Assembly (NCBI RefSeq): GCF_900156025.1
Contig: NZ_FTMO01000001.1
Coordinates: forward strand, 1-64,000
Length of the DNA: 64,000 bases
Reading direction: 5' to 3'
Source: Allobosea sp. TND4EK4
GTDB taxonomy: Bacteria > Pseudomonadota > Alphaproteobacteria > Rhizobiales > Beijerinckiaceae
Under the pieces are notes generated by a model. It ran no database searches, was not told the DNA's origin, and worked only from the letters and a program-made list of their open reading frames with translations. A program made the translations under genes and the position numbers. Shown here in pieces: positions 1 to 11,400 of this stretch (position 1 is the stretch's first letter; every line of letters begins with the position of its first letter).

Positions 1-3000
1 TCACCGGCGCCGCCCATCAGCACGTCGTTGCCGAGACCGCCACCCAGCGCGTCGTCGCCCTCCCCGCCCTTCAGCAGATCGTCGCCCGCCTCGCCGAGCA
101 GCGTGTCGTCGCCAGCCCCGCCATCGACCGTGTCGTTGCCAGCACCAGCCGAAACCGCGTCGTCGCCGGCGCCGGCGAGGATCACGTCGTCTCGCACCGT
201 GCCCGTCAGCGCGTCATCACCCGGCGTGCCGACCGGGACATAGGGTGCGACGGCAACGACCACGGTCGCGCTCGCCGCGCCGCCCTTGCCGTCGGAGACG
301 GTGTAGGTGAACGACGCCTCGCCCGAGAAGCCTTCGGCAGGGGTGAAGACGACATTGCCCTGGGGATCGAGCGTGACCGTGCCGCCGGTGCCAGCGGAGA
401 CCGACTGGATCGTCAGCGTGTCCCCATTGGCGTCGCTGTCATTGGCGAGCAGCGCCGTCGCAGCGATCGTCAGCGCCGCGCCATAGGCTGTGCCGAGGCC
501 GGCGTCATTGGCCGCGACGGGGGCTGCGTTGGGCGGGGCGATGGTCAGGCTGACCGTGGCCTGGGTGGTACCGCCGCGCCCGTCATCGACCAGGACGGTG
601 AAGCTGTCATCGCCGGTGAAACCGGTCGTCGGCGTGTAGCGATAGGTGCCATCCGTGTAGACGAAGACCGAGCCATGCGACGGCCCCTGCTTCAGGCTGA
701 AGATCAGCGACGATCCGGCGTCAGTATCCGCGGCCGTGACCTGACCGGTAACAAGGGTGTTCATCAGGCCGTTTGCCTCGGCGTTCACCGCCGTCGGCGC
801 ATGGTTCACCGGCAGCGTGTCGCCGGCATCGGCGATCTTGACGAAGTGGACATCGTCGAGCGCAACGCCCGCCCCCCACGAATCCTTCACGCCTGTGTCG
901 ATGAATTCGAGCCGGTTGGTGCCGTTGCCGGAGCCGCCGACCACCTCGAAGCTCAGGGTCGTCCAGCTCGCGCTGGTCTGCGGCGGCAGGCCGTTGAAGA
1001 TGACCTCGCCGTTCCACAGCACGGTCACGCCGTCGTCGTAGCGACCCGTGTCGGAGTCCGAGAGCGAGAAGCTGAAGCGATAGGTCGCGCCGGTTTCCGC
1101 TTCCGTGATCGTCTGGCCGATCCGGTTGCGGGCCGTCTGACCGGCGCCGTCCAGGTCGATCCACATCCGGCCGTCCTTGGCGACGATACCACCATAATTG
1201 TCGAGATGCTGTTCGATGCGTTTAACGTTGACGTTGTTCCAGCCGAGGATCTGGCCATCAGTGTTCCGGTAGCCCCAATCGGAGCCGCCGTTGTAGTTGC
1301 CGGACTGGCTGATGTCTTCGAAGCTGCCGTTGACGATGAGATCGGTGCCGATCACCACCGTGGAGGTCGAGGACTTGACCGTCAGGTCGAACGTCGCCGT
1401 GTCCTTGCCGCCGTGCCCGTCATCCACCAGGAAGGTGAAGCTGTCGGCGCCGCTGAAACCGGCGGTCGGCGTGTAGCGATAGGTCCCATCCGTATAGATC
1501 AGGACCGTGCCATGGGCTGGCCCTTCGGCCAGGCTGTAGACCAGCGACGCTCCGGCATCCTGATCCGAGGCGGAGAGCGTTCCGGTGAAGACGGTGTCCT
1601 TCAGGCCCTCGGCCTCGCCATCGGCAGCCAGCGGCGCGTGATTGACCGGAAGGGTGTCACCGGCATTGGCGACCTTGACGAACTTGACGTCGTCGAGCGC
1701 CGCGCCGGCGCCCCAGGAATCCGTGACGCCCTTGTCGATGAATTCGAGCCGGTTGGTGCCGTTGCCGGAACCGCCGACCACATCGAAGCTCAGCGTCGTC
1801 CAGCGGGCGCTGCCCTGCGGCGGCAGGCCGTCGAAGATCACCTCGCCGTTCCACAACACCTTGACGCCGTCGTCATGATTCACCGCGTCGGAGTCGGAGA
1901 GCGAGAAGCTCACCCGATAGGTCGCGCCGGCTTCGACATGGGCGATCGACTGGCCGATTCGATCGACGGTCGTGCCGGTCTGCGAATGATCCATGTCGAT
2001 CCACATCCGGCCGTCCTTGGCGACGACGCCGCCATAATTGTCCCAGTGCTGCTCGATGCGCTTGTTGTTGACGTTGGTCCAGCCGAGGATCTGGCCGTCC
2101 TGGTTCCGGTACCCCCAGTCGCTCGGACCGTTGTTGCCGGAGGATTCGCTGACGTCCTCGAAGCTGCCATTGACGACGAGGTCGGTGCCGAGCAGGATTC
2201 CCTCGGCGACGGTCAGTTTCACGGTCGACTCGACGACGCCGCCATGCCCGTCATTGACCAGATAGCTGAAGCCGTCGGCGCCGGCGAAGCCGGCAGCGGG
2301 CGAATATTTGTAGGTCCCGTCCGCGTTGAAGACGAGCGTGCCATGGGCCGGGCCGTCACCGAGACGATAGGTCAGCGCGTCGCCATTGGGGTCCGAGGCC
2401 ATCACCTTGCCTTCGAAGGTGACGCCCTGGCTGATGAGCAGGCTGATATCCGGAGCCTGCGGCGCGACGTTGCCCGGAGTCGGGAGAACGGGATCGGCGA
2501 TCTTCACCAGGCGCAGATCGTCGAGCGTCGCGCCGAAGCTCTGGCCCGCTCCCTCGAAGATGAGCTCGTTAGAGCCGTTTCCAGCGCCGCCGGTCACCAT
2601 GAAATGGAGCTTGTCACCGCCGGTCGAGGGGACGCCCTCATAGACCACCACGCCGCCCCAGAGCACGCGCACCCCGTCATCGCCGGTCGGCAGGTCGGCG
2701 AGCGAGAAGCTCAGGCGATAAGCCGCGCCGGTCTCGACGCTCTGGATCGGGTAGGACAGCGTGTCGTTCGGGAAGCCTCCCTCGGCGACGAGGTCGGTCC
2801 CGACCGCAACGGTCGAGGGAATGGCGAGGCTCGGCGCATTGGCCAGAACGGCCTGCAGTTCCGGGAGCAGGGCCGCGACTTCGGCATCGCTGCCCTCCAC
2901 GGCGAGCGCGGCGATTTCGGCCCCGGTCAACGTGAAGCCGTCGGAGGTCGTGATCGAAGCGGGCTGATGGGCCGGATCGACGCCGTCGAGCAGGACGAGC

Positions 3001-4142
3001 GCGTCGCTGGCGGAGCGAATGATCAGGTTGTTGCCGTTGCGGATGACGCTGACACTGGTCGGAGCGACACCCTGGAAGATGATCGTGCTGGTGGCGTCGA
3101 GCGAAACCAGGTCGATGCCGTCGCCGGCGCGGAAGATCACCCGGTCGCCGGTCGCCACGATGATGTCGTTGCCGGCACCGCCGGAGAGCACGTCGCTGCC
3201 CTCCCCGCCGGAGAGGTAGTCACGGCCCGAGCCCCCGGTCAGGCTGTCGTTTCCGGAGCCGCCGAAGAGCAGGTCATTTCCGGCGTCACCATAGAGCACG
3301 TCGTCGCCGCCGCCGCCGCGGGCGATGTCGTCGCCGGACATGGCATAGATGACATCGGCACCGACACTGCCGTTGGTCTCGCCGCCCTGATCGGTCCCGT
3401 AAGCGACCGTGGCGTTGTTGAGGAGCTTTTCGAGCGCCGGACGCGACAGCTGCGTGTTGTCGTTGATGATGCCGTCCACGCCCAGGCTCAGGGCGTTGCG
3501 GACATCGGCCTCGTTGCCGGCGACGGTCCAGCCATTGACCTTGAGCCCGGCCGCATGGGCGGCGGCCACCGTCTCCGCGGTGATCAGGGCCATCTGCGGC
3601 GCAAGGGCATCCAGTTGGCCCATCGAACCATTGGGGTTGGTGACGTCGGTGATCTTCGCGCCGGTGATGTTGTCCGTCAGCCAGACCAGCGGGAAATCGA
3701 CATGATACTTGTTGTCCATCAGATCGCGGAGGACCTCATGGTCGGTTGCGAAGGTCTGGAAGACGATGTGCTCCGCGTCGGCGAAGTCGTTTGCCACAAG
3801 CTTCTCGAGCAGTGCGTCATAGGTCGAATAGCCGGAGCTTTTGGTCTCGATCAGGATGCCGAGCTTCCGGCCGGTCTCGATTTCCATCTGCTTGGTCAGC
3901 GTGATGAGTTCCTCGAGGGTCACGATGCCCGGAACCAGGGCCCGCACCTCCGCGAGCGTCATGTTCGCGATGCCGCCCGCGAGATCGTCATGATGGCTGA
4001 CGAGCGCACCGTCCTTCGTCAGGCGGAAATCGGTCTCGACATAGTCCGCCCCGTATTTGAACGCCCATTTGTAGGCGTCGTACTGGTTGTCCGTGTAGGG
4101 GTTGGTGCCGCGATGGGCATATAGAACGGGCTTGTCGGCCAT
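1..4142 (-). CDS. Secreted RTX protein with N-terminal glycerophosphodiester phosphodiesterase (3' end outside window)
   Basis: Reading from the ATG at 4142, the first ~250 residues form a glycerophosphodiester phosphodiesterase (GDPD/UgpQ-like) domain: AHRG near the start, an ETD metal site, SHHDD, and ETKSS further on. Short RTX nonapeptide repeats (GGxGxDxxx) follow at about 3170-3340. Next come two ~840-bp tandem units, each a carbohydrate-binding-like domain (GTDLxVNGSFED...) plus a cadherin/VCBS-like Ig domain (NHAPxA...DGTYRYTP), then another Ig-like domain and a second RTX block reaching the window edge. There is no Sec signal, as expected for a type I secreted protein whose signal would be in the missing C-terminus. 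Expected role: extracellular release of glycerol-3-phosphate from phospholipid headgroups. At least 1380 codons are visible. A DeoR regulator lies 123 bp upstream on the same strand. The reading is clear; the substrate is inferred. Confidence 0.88.
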   Translation of the reverse strand, partial: MADKPVLYAHRGTNPYTDNQYDAYKWAFKYGADYVETDFRLTKDGALVSHHDDLAGGIANMTLAEVRALVPGIVTLEELITLTKQMEIETGRKLGILIETKSSGYSTYDALLEKLVANDFADAEHIVFQTFATDHEVLRDLMDNKYHVDFPLVWLTDNITGAKITDVTNPNGSMGQLDALAPQMALITAETVAAAHAAGLKVNGWTVAGNEADVRNALSLGVDGIINDNTQLSRPALEKLLNNATVAYGTDQGGETNGSVGADVIYAMSGDDIARGGGGDDVLYGDAGNDLLFGGSGNDSLTGGSGRDYLSGGEGSDVLSGGAGNDIIVATGDRVIFRAGDGIDLVSLDATSTIIFQGVAPTSVSVIRNGNNLIIRSASDALVLLDGVDPAHQPASITTSDGFTLTGAEIAALAVEGSDAEVAALLPELQAVLANAPSLAIPSTVAVGTDLVAEGGFPNDTLSYPIQSVETGAAYRLSFSLADLPTGDDGVRVLWGGVVVYEGVPSTGGDKLHFMVTGGAGNGSNELIFEGAGQSFGATLDDLRLVKIADPVLPTPGNVAPQAPDISLLISQGVTFEGKVMASDPNGDALTYRLGDGPAHGTLVFNADGTYKYSPAAGFAGADGFSYLVNDGHGGVVESTVKLTVAEGILLGTDLVVNGSFEDVSESSGNNGPSDWGYRNQDGQILGWTNVNNKRIEQHWDNYGGVVAKDGRMWIDMDHSQTGTTVDRIGQSIAHVEAGATYRVSFSLSDSDAVNHDDGVKVLWNGEVIFDGLPPQGSARWTTLSFDVVGGSGNGTNRLEFIDKGVTDSWGAGAALDDVKFVKVANAGDTLPVNHAPLAADGEAEGLKDTVFTGTLSASDQDAGASLVYSLAEGPAHGTVLIYTDGTYRYTPTAGFSGADSFTFLVDDGHGGKDTATFDLTVKSSTSTVVIGTDLIVNGSFEDISQSGNYNGGSDWGYRNTDGQILGWNNVNVKRIEQHLDNYGGIVAKDGRMWIDLDGAGQTARNRIGQTITEAETGATYRFSFSLSDSDTGRYDDGVTVLWNGEVIFNGLPPQTSASWTTLSFEVVGGSGNGTNRLEFIDTGVKDSWGAGVALDDVHFVKIADAGDTLPVNHAPTAVNAEANGLMNTLVTGQVTAADTDAGSSLIFSLKQGPSHGSVFVYTDGTYRYTPTTGFTGDDSFTVLVDDGRGGTTQATVSLTIAPPNAAPVAANDAGLGTAYGAALTIAATALLANDSDANGDTLTIQSVSAGTGGTVTLDPQGNVVFTPAEGFSGEASFTYTVSDGKGGAASATVVVAVAPYVPVGTPGDDALTGTVRDDVILAGAGDDAVSAGAGNDTVDGGAGDDTLLGEAGDDLLKGGEGDDALGGGLGNDVLMGGAG
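88..183. repeat. 96-bp perfect direct repeat, copy A
   Basis: Identical base for base to 6887-6982 in the neighbouring nuclease gene and in the same orientation. It encodes RTX nonapeptides in the same frame in both proteins. The perfect identity contrasts with the diverged RTX repeats on either side, which suggests recent gene conversion or strong homogenisation. Confidence 0.95.
541..2220 (-). repeat. Two tandem ~840-bp repeats encoding adhesin-like modules
   Basis: Inside the GDPD-RTX gene, a module of one ~190-residue carbohydrate-binding-like domain followed by one ~90-residue cadherin/VCBS-like domain occurs twice in a row, the first copy at roughly 2220-1385 and the second at 1380-541. 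Equivalent stretches such as KDGRMWID and WTTLSFxVVGGSGNGTNRLEFID occur in both copies about 840 bp apart. The nucleotide sequences are clearly homologous but not identical, so the duplication is not very recent. Boundaries are approximate. Confidence 0.75.
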
Positions 4143-4265
4143 GGTTTGTCTCCAGAAACAGGCAACAGACGGTCGTTCCCGGCAGCAGGCTTGCTGCGGG
4201 CATGCGTGAAGAACAGATCTCGCTGGTGAGCCGCGCCTTGCCCGGAGCAGCTTCTTTTCGTTGGG

Positions 4266-5078
4266 CTACGGCCTCACGGCCGGCTCCGCGCTCTTGATGA
4301 ACTGGACCCCGGACCGATCCAGTATCTGCAGGATAGAAGCCGGCGGCTCTGCCTCGCAGAACACCGCCGTCACCTGATCGATGCGCCCGCCATGAACATG
4401 GGCCGGCCGGGTGAATTTCGAGGAATCGAGGACGAGGTAGGATTTGCGGCAATGGCGCAGCATCGCCTCGCGGGCGCGCACTTCCTCCTCCGAGAAATCG
4501 AGCAGGGACCCGTCCTCGTCGATCCCGCCGACGCCGAAGATCGCGATGTCGACCTTGTAGGACGCGAAGAAGTCCTCGACGGGCGGACCGCAGACGTCCA
4601 GATCGCCTCCGCGCACGGTGCCGCCTGCGATCGCCAACGCGAAATCCGAATTCTGACCCACCATCATCGCCAGCGGCAGGTTATTCGTGACGATCTTCAG
4701 CTGTCGGTGGGAAAGCAAGGCCTCGGCGACGAATTGCGTGGTGGTGCCGATGCCCAGTGAAATCGACTCGCCATCGCTCACCCGGCTCGCGACCATGGCG
4801 GCAATGCTCTGCTTGGCTTCCCGATGAAGCACGCGACGATCCTTGAAGGTGAGATTCCCGCTCCGGGCGAGGCTCTCGATGCCGCCATGTCGTCGCCTGG
4901 CGACGCCCTGATCGCAAAGCGCGACCAGATCGCGACGGATCGTCTGCGTGGCGACGGAGAAATGCGACGCCAGCTCTTCGACGCTGATGAAGTCCCTGTT
5001 GCGCAGCATGTCGGCGATCACGGTCTGCCGCCTGTCGGAGCCCGCCGCCGTGTTCAAATGAATTCCGTTCATGTTCAT
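4266..5078 (-). CDS. DeoR/GlpR-family transcriptional repressor
   Basis: A 270-aa protein with the DeoR layout. Residues ~17-75 form a winged HTH (RRQTVIADMLRNRDFISVEE, then TQTIRRDL) typical of GlpR/DeoR. The C-terminal part is a sugar-phosphate-sensing ISOCOT-like domain (GIGTTTQFVAEAL, VTNN, GGTVRGGDLDVCGP, FGVGGIDEDGSL, DSSKF). GlpR relatives respond to glycerol-3-phosphate, the product expected from the GDPD gene 123 bp downstream on the same strand, so it may control that gene. An alternative start two codons downstream is possible. The family call is firm; the effector is inferred from context. Confidence 0.88.
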   Translation of the reverse strand: MNMNGIHLNTAAGSDRRQTVIADMLRNRDFISVEELASHFSVATQTIRRDLVALCDQGVARRRHGGIESLARSGNLTFKDRRVLHREAKQSIAAMVASRVSDGESISLGIGTTTQFVAEALLSHRQLKIVTNNLPLAMMVGQNSDFALAIAGGTVRGGDLDVCGPPVEDFFASYKVDIAIFGVGGIDEDGSLLDFSEEEVRAREAMLRHCRKSYLVLDSSKFTRPAHVHGGRIDQVTAVFCEAEPPASILQILDRSGVQFIKSAEPAVRP

Positions 5079-5463
5079 ATGATTGCGATAGCGCCGCCCT
5101 GTGACGCTCGTGCGACGGTTAAGCGATGCTTAAAAATCAAAATCAGAATCGGCAGGGCCAGCTCCCGCGTTCCTGGGCGGCGGAGTGAAGCTCAATCGCG
5201 CTTCAGCAGGCTGTTTCGCTTGAGCCGCGCCTGCCGACGCGTCCGGGGCCTTGCCGAGCCAGGGGTGGGGTCGCTCGCACGGCCGAATTCGTGATCGCGG
5301 AGCCCGGACAGGTCGGGCTTGCGGAGGCAGCTCAGCCATTCACGCATCGTGCAGAGCAGGTTCGGCCGAGCGGCAGCACCCAACGAAAAACCCCGCCGGT
5401 GTCCCGGCGGGGTTTCATTCGAGCCGGAGGCATATCTGCCCCGGGCTGTTGGTGCGTTCGCCG
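5079..5463. other. Intergenic region without recognisable gene
   Basis: This 385-bp stretch separates the DeoR gene from the stop of the secreted nuclease gene. Short open frames here have no recognisable features. The only element I can support is the terminator at 5388-5415. Confidence 0.6.
5388..5415 (-). terminator. Rho-independent terminator of the nuclease/nucleotidase gene
   Basis: A perfect 12-bp stem (5388-5399 against 5404-5415) with a 4-nt loop. Read on the minus strand it ends in a run of five T. It lies about 50 bp after the stop codon of the gene at 5464-11925. Confidence 0.85.
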
Positions 5464-8400
5464 TCAGACGAAGCGGAAGTCGTCTGCCGCGAGGCTGGCG
5501 AGGTGCACGCCCTTCAGCGTCAGCGTGGTGTCGGCGTCGATGGTGAAGACGGTGTCGGTGCCGATCTGGGCCGCCGCGCCCATCGCATCGTCGAAATCGG
5601 CGAAGAGGTCGATGTCGAACTCCAGCACGTCGGAGCTCGAGCCCGAGGTCCTGAAGTCGATGACCTCGTCCTTGCCGAACCCCGCCGCGAAGACGAAGGC
5701 GTCATGGCCCGAGCCGCCGGTCAGGATGTCGGCACCGGCGCCGCCCTCGATCCGGTCGTCGCCCGAGCCGGCGTCGAGCCGGTCGTTCCCCGCCCCGCCG
5801 AGCAGGACATCGTTGCCCGAGCCGGCATCGATGGCATCGTCGCCCTCGCCGCCGTCGAGGCGGTCGACACCCGAGCCGCCCTTGATCACGTCGTTGCCGA
5901 GGCCGCCGAAGACGGCATCGTCGCCCGAGCCGCCATCGATCGTGTCGTCGCCTTCGTCACCCGAGAGCGTATCATTGCCGGCCCCGCCCTTGAGGCTGTC
6001 ATTGCCCGCCCCGCCGTCGAAGGCATCATCGCCATTGTTGCCGATGATGATGTCGTTGCCGGCGCCGAAGAGCAGCTTCTCGATGTTGATGAAAGTGTCC
6101 GAGCCGATGCCGTCGCCGGAGACCTTGCCCGCCGCGAAATCGACGGTGATCGGGCCGGTCGCCTGGGCCAGGAAGAGCGTGTCATAGCCGGCGCCGCCAT
6201 CGATGACATCGTTGCCGAGATCGGCCAGGATCAGATCGTCGCCTTCTCCGGCGAAGATCCTGTCATCGCCAGCGGCGGCGAAGATCGAGTCGTTGCCCGC
6301 GCCGCCATAGATGACGTCGTGGCCGTCGCTGGTGGTGATGTCGTCGTTACCGTCGCCAGCGTCGAGCGTGACAGCGCCGAGATAGCTGTTCATGGTCAGG
6401 CGGTCATTGCCGCTGCCGAGACGAATCTCGCCCGTGACGGTGGAGCCTACATAGAGGGTTACGACGTCGTCGCCGGCCCCCATGTCGATGGCGACGCCGT
6501 CCGAACCCGCAGCGATCACACCGGAACTGCCCAGCTTGTCGTTGCCGGCTCCCATGCTCACGCCACCGGAGATCCGGCCGGAGCTCGTGTTGATGATCTC
6601 GTCATTGCCCTCGCCGGCATCGACCGTGGTCCAGTCTCCGGTCTCGCCCGAGACGACGATGATATCATCGCCCGTTCCGGCATCGACCGTATCGCCGGCG
6701 TCGGCGCTGATGGAGTCGTTGCCCGCCCCGCCGTTCAGTTCGTCTGCGCCGGCGCCGCCGAGCAGGATGTCATCGCCATCGCCGCCGTCGAGCGTATCGT
6801 CGCCCGCGCCGCCTTCGAGGCGGTCGTCGCCGACCCCACCGACGAGCTGGTCGTCGCCTGCGCCACCGACGAGGCTGTCATTGCCGGCCTCGCCGAGCAG
6901 CGTGTCGTCGCCAGCCCCGCCATCGACCGTGTCGTTGCCAGCACCAGCCGAAACCGCGTCGTCGCCGGCGCCGGCGAGGATCGTCTCGTCCCAGGGCCGG
7001 CCGGCGAGCACGTCGTCGCCCTCCGTCCCGACCGGCGCCACCACGGCGTCGTCCAGCACCGTGTCGTTGCGCGCATTGAGGTTCTGGATGCGCTCGTCGA
7101 GCTCGACCGAGGTATCGGCCACGTCGAACGCGGTTTCCTGCGTGCCGTGGAAGGCCTGCATGAACTCCCCAAGCGCCTGCTGCTCGCCCAGCAGGGCCGT
7201 TCCGGCCGGAGTGAAGCTGGCGATCACCGCGTTGTCGGTGAAGTTCAGCGCCTCGTCGACGGGCGCCGACAGCGTGCCGTCGCTGAGCAGGTAACGGAAG
7301 TTCGAGCCGTTAGCCTTTGCGGGATAGCCGTCACCGCCATTGGCGAGGAAGTTCAGCGTCACCACCGTGATCGTCGCCGGCACGCCGGCCTGGAGCACGC
7401 CATTGTCGTAGAGCACGTAGGAGACGCCGTTGCCGTCGACCAGCGCGATGTCCGAGACGCGGCTGCCGGCCGGCAGGTCCGGATCCCAGGAGAAGGAGAC
7501 GCCGCCGATCTGCGGGAACCGACCCTGCAGCGTGCCGGCCGCGACACCGTGCTCGAGGAGCGCCTTGAGACCCGCGGCCGTGGTGTCGAAGGCCATCAGC
7601 TTGTTGTCGAAGCGCAGGGAGTTTTCGATATCGAGCTGCGAGACGCCGCCCTCCGCCTTGCCGGCCTCGGCATTGGCCGGGGGCGGCAGCTTGTCGACCG
7701 TGCCGTCAACCGGATCGGGTGCCGAGAGCGTGCCGATCTGGGCGCGGATGCCGCCGCCGTTCTTGAACGAAACCACCACCAGATCGTCGGAGGCGCCGAG
7801 CGCCTGGCGCGCCGCATAAGCGTTCGCATCGGCCGAGAGCGAGCCGAGATTGGTCTCCTCGCTGCGCACGAAGGCGCGCTCGCCCTCGAGATAGACGTCG
7901 GTGTAGCCGAAGACGTTGCCGTCCTTGACCGCAATGACGTCACCGACCGCGTCCGTGAGATCGGCGACCTTGTCGCCCTTGGTGCCTTCGGCGAAGGCGG
8001 TGTCATCGAGATTATCGACGGTCGTGTTCCAGGCCTCCGCCACGTTCTCTTCAGTAGCCGCATAGGCGCCGTTGATCGCGGCATCGTCATCGAGATTGTC
8101 GACGATGATCCTGCCCTGGGCGTCGAAATCGACCTTCAGGCGGCCGAGATAGGTGTATTCGTTGTCGGTATTGACGATGAGCGTCGTGCCGCCCTCGGCA
8201 TCGGTGATCACCAGCGGATAGGTGTCGGCGAAGTTGGCGTCGTGGCCGGGGAAGGAGACGGCCTCGTCATCGGCATCGCCCAGGCGGGTGTTGGAGCCGG
8301 CCGCGAGGATGATGTCGACGCCCTTCAGCAGGGTGGCGAGCTGCTTCTCGTTGGTGATGTTCTGCAGATGCGCCTGCAGGATGATCTTGTTGATGCCGTC

Positions 8401-11400
8401 GGCGCGCATCTGGTCGATGATTGGCTGCAGCTGAGCGGCCAGCAGCGCCATGTTGTCGCTCTCGCCATTGGCGCCGGGGCCGGTCGGGAAGCCCTTGATC
8501 TCGGTGCCGGTCGGCGAGGAGATCGCCTCGAGGATCTGGGTGGTGGCGCCGACGATGCCGATGCGCTCGCCGCCCTTCTCGACGACGACGGCGGGGACGA
8601 TCTTGCCCTTCACCGTCGCGGCGTTGTCGTAGATGAAGTCGTTGGCCGCCGCTCCGCCCAGCGTCTTGTCGGCGATGCCGCGGATCGCGCTGTCGCCGGA
8701 CACGTCGAGATTGGCCGATACCAGCGCGTAATTGGCGCCGACCCAGCCGCCGCCGGCATTGATGCTGCCGGCGAAGGCGGTGGAGCCAAGATCCCATTCA
8801 TGATTGCCGATGGCCGAGACCTCGACACCGAGCACGTTGTGGATCGCAGTGTCGACCGCGCCGATCGGAACCGTGGCATTGGCCGCCAGGGTCGAGCCGG
8901 TCACGGCGTTGAGCGTCGCGATCACCGAAGGGTCGGTGCCGGCGGCGAGGAACGGCCCCGGCAGATAGGTGTCGCCGCCGGCGAGGATCAGCGTGTTGGC
9001 GTAGTCGTCGTCGAAGGCATCCACCAGCGCGGCGAGGTTCTTGGCGGTCGAGCCGGCGAGCAGCCCGGCCTCGCCGTCGGAAAGGTGCAGCAGCTGCAAG
9101 GTAAAGGCGGGAGCGGACACGGGTTCCTCCGTCAGGTCGATGCCGATGATGATCGGGTCATGGTCGGACACGCGGGCGATCACCTCCGGATCGAAGATCG
9201 AGGGGTCGCGCTCGTCGGTGGCCAGGTTGGAATTGAAGTTGAGCTGGTAGTCGACCGCATCCGCCTCGTCGGCATTGATGTGGACGTCGGCGACGCCGGT
9301 GACCTGCGCCGAGAGGCTGCCATTGGTCAGGATATGGTCGAGCGAGCCGGTCTGGCCGTCGAAGACGTAGCTGTAGCCATCGGCGCCCTGATCGGTGAAA
9401 CCGGCCCCGACGAGCACGTCGATCGGGTCCTCCTTGGCATAGGCATTGAGGTCGCCGAGGATGAGCACGTCCTCGTCGTCGGAGCCGGTCGGGTCCGTCG
9501 CCAGCCATTCGACGAGGGCTTCGGCGGCGAGTTCGCGCTGGTGGTTCCAGCTGCCATTGCCGTCCTTGATGTCGGCATCCTCGCCCGTGCCGGAACCGCC
9601 CTTCGACTTGAAGTGATTGACGACGGCGGTGAATTCGCCGCCCGTCGCGATCTCCTCGAAGGTCACGGCCAATGCCGCGCGGCTGGTGTTCGCCCCGTCG
9701 AAGATCGCGCCGGTCGTGCTCTGGCCAAGAAGCGCGGCCGAAACGTCGCTGTCGTCGAGGATCGCGACCTCCGTGTCGAAGGAGACGCGCACCGAGGTGA
9801 CATTGTAGATGAAGCCTACCGCGATGGCGTCGCCGCCGACGAAGGCCTGGCCGGGCCGGACCCAGTCGAAGGTGTAGGAGCCGGTGACGGTGTTGAGCTG
9901 GTCGACGAGATGCGCGATCGCATTGCCGCTCGAGCCTTCGATGAAATTGTTCTCGAGTTCCATCAGGCCCAGCACGTCGGCGTCCAGCGCGATGATGCTG
10001 TTGACGAGCTTGGCGGTCTGCCGGTCGAACTCGGCCTGGGTCTCGGCGCCGCGCGGCTCGGAGCCGTTGACGGTCAGCGTCCCGTTGTCGAGCGTGGTGA
10101 AGTAGTTGAGCACGTTGAAGCTGGCGATCTTCAGCGTGCCCCCGACATCCGGGAAGGTCGTCGGGCGCGGATTCGCCGAGACGACGTCGTTGATGCCGAC
10201 ACCGTTCTCGACCGCATGGACCCGGAACTCGTTGAAGTCGTAGTCGAGCACGCCGGTCAGCCCGGTAATCGTGTCGCCCATGCGGGGTGCGGTGGTGGCG
10301 TTGTAGTCGCCATCGACGACCGTGTTGTCGAGATTGGGGTTGGAGACGCTGCGGCCGTCGTCGAAGACGATCGAGCGCGAGGCGATGTCGCGCAGATGCG
10401 CATCATAGCCGGCGACGCTGGCCTCGTTCTCGACCGTGAAGGAGCTCGGGCGCTCGCCCTGGGTGAGCCGGATCTCGCCGAACTGGTCGAGATTGAACTG
10501 CTCGGTAATGGTCAGCGTCTCCGTGAAGCGGACCAGCATGCCCTCATACTGTTCGAGCGCGGGAACGTAGCCACCGTCGGACGCCGTCTGCACGCCGATG
10601 CTCGGCAGGGAGATCTGCGCGGCCATCGTGTTCACATCGGCAACGGCGCCGGCCTGGACCACGGACACGGTCGAGGCGCTGAGCTCGGTGTTGCCGAAGG
10701 CTTCGGCCACGGTGCCGGTGACCCGAACGCGGTCGCCGATCTGCACGTCGACGCCGAGGCTGGCATAGGAGACGAAGATGCCTTCCGACGACAGGACATT
10801 GCCGTCGGAATCGCTCGCCTCCTCCTGCAGCCAGAAGCCGCCGAGGTTGCGGGCCGCATCGCCGTCGCCATTCTGGAAGTCGCCGACGACGATCGCCTCG
10901 ACCGTCACGGTCTGGCCGACCATCGTGCTCGCCTGGCCGGCGCCCTGCACGGCGCTGATCAAGGTGAGCGCGACACCGTCGTCATTGGCGATCGTGGCGC
11001 TGGCCTGCCGCGACGAGGTGCCGAGCGTGGCGGTGATGGTGAAGTCCTCATCGGCTTCGGCGACAGCATCCTCCACCGTGGTCACGGTGAAACTCGCCGA
11101 GCTCTGGCCCGCGAGCACGGTCACCGAGGCCGGAACACCGGCCAGATCGGCCGTCGCGCCCGTGGCCGCCAGGGCCACGACGGTGTCGACCGCGACCGGG
11201 GCGCTGAGCGTGAGGGTGTAGGTGAAGCTCTCGCCTTCGGGCCTGGCCGCCGCATCCACCTCGAGCGAGGTGATCGACACCGCGGAGGACCCACCGGCCG
11301 GCGCGCTCGAGACGACGATATCGTCGATGCCGACCCACTCGTCATTGCCGCTCGCATTGGTGGTGAGGATGCGAACCTCGACCTGCGCCTGGCCGTTCGC

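Noticed and set aside
675..4124. Very long open frame (1149 codons) on the plus strand opposite the GDPD-RTX gene
   Set aside because: It is the antisense of a GC-rich, repeat-coding gene; its product has no recognisable domain, while the minus strand gives a clear GDPD, Ig and RTX protein.
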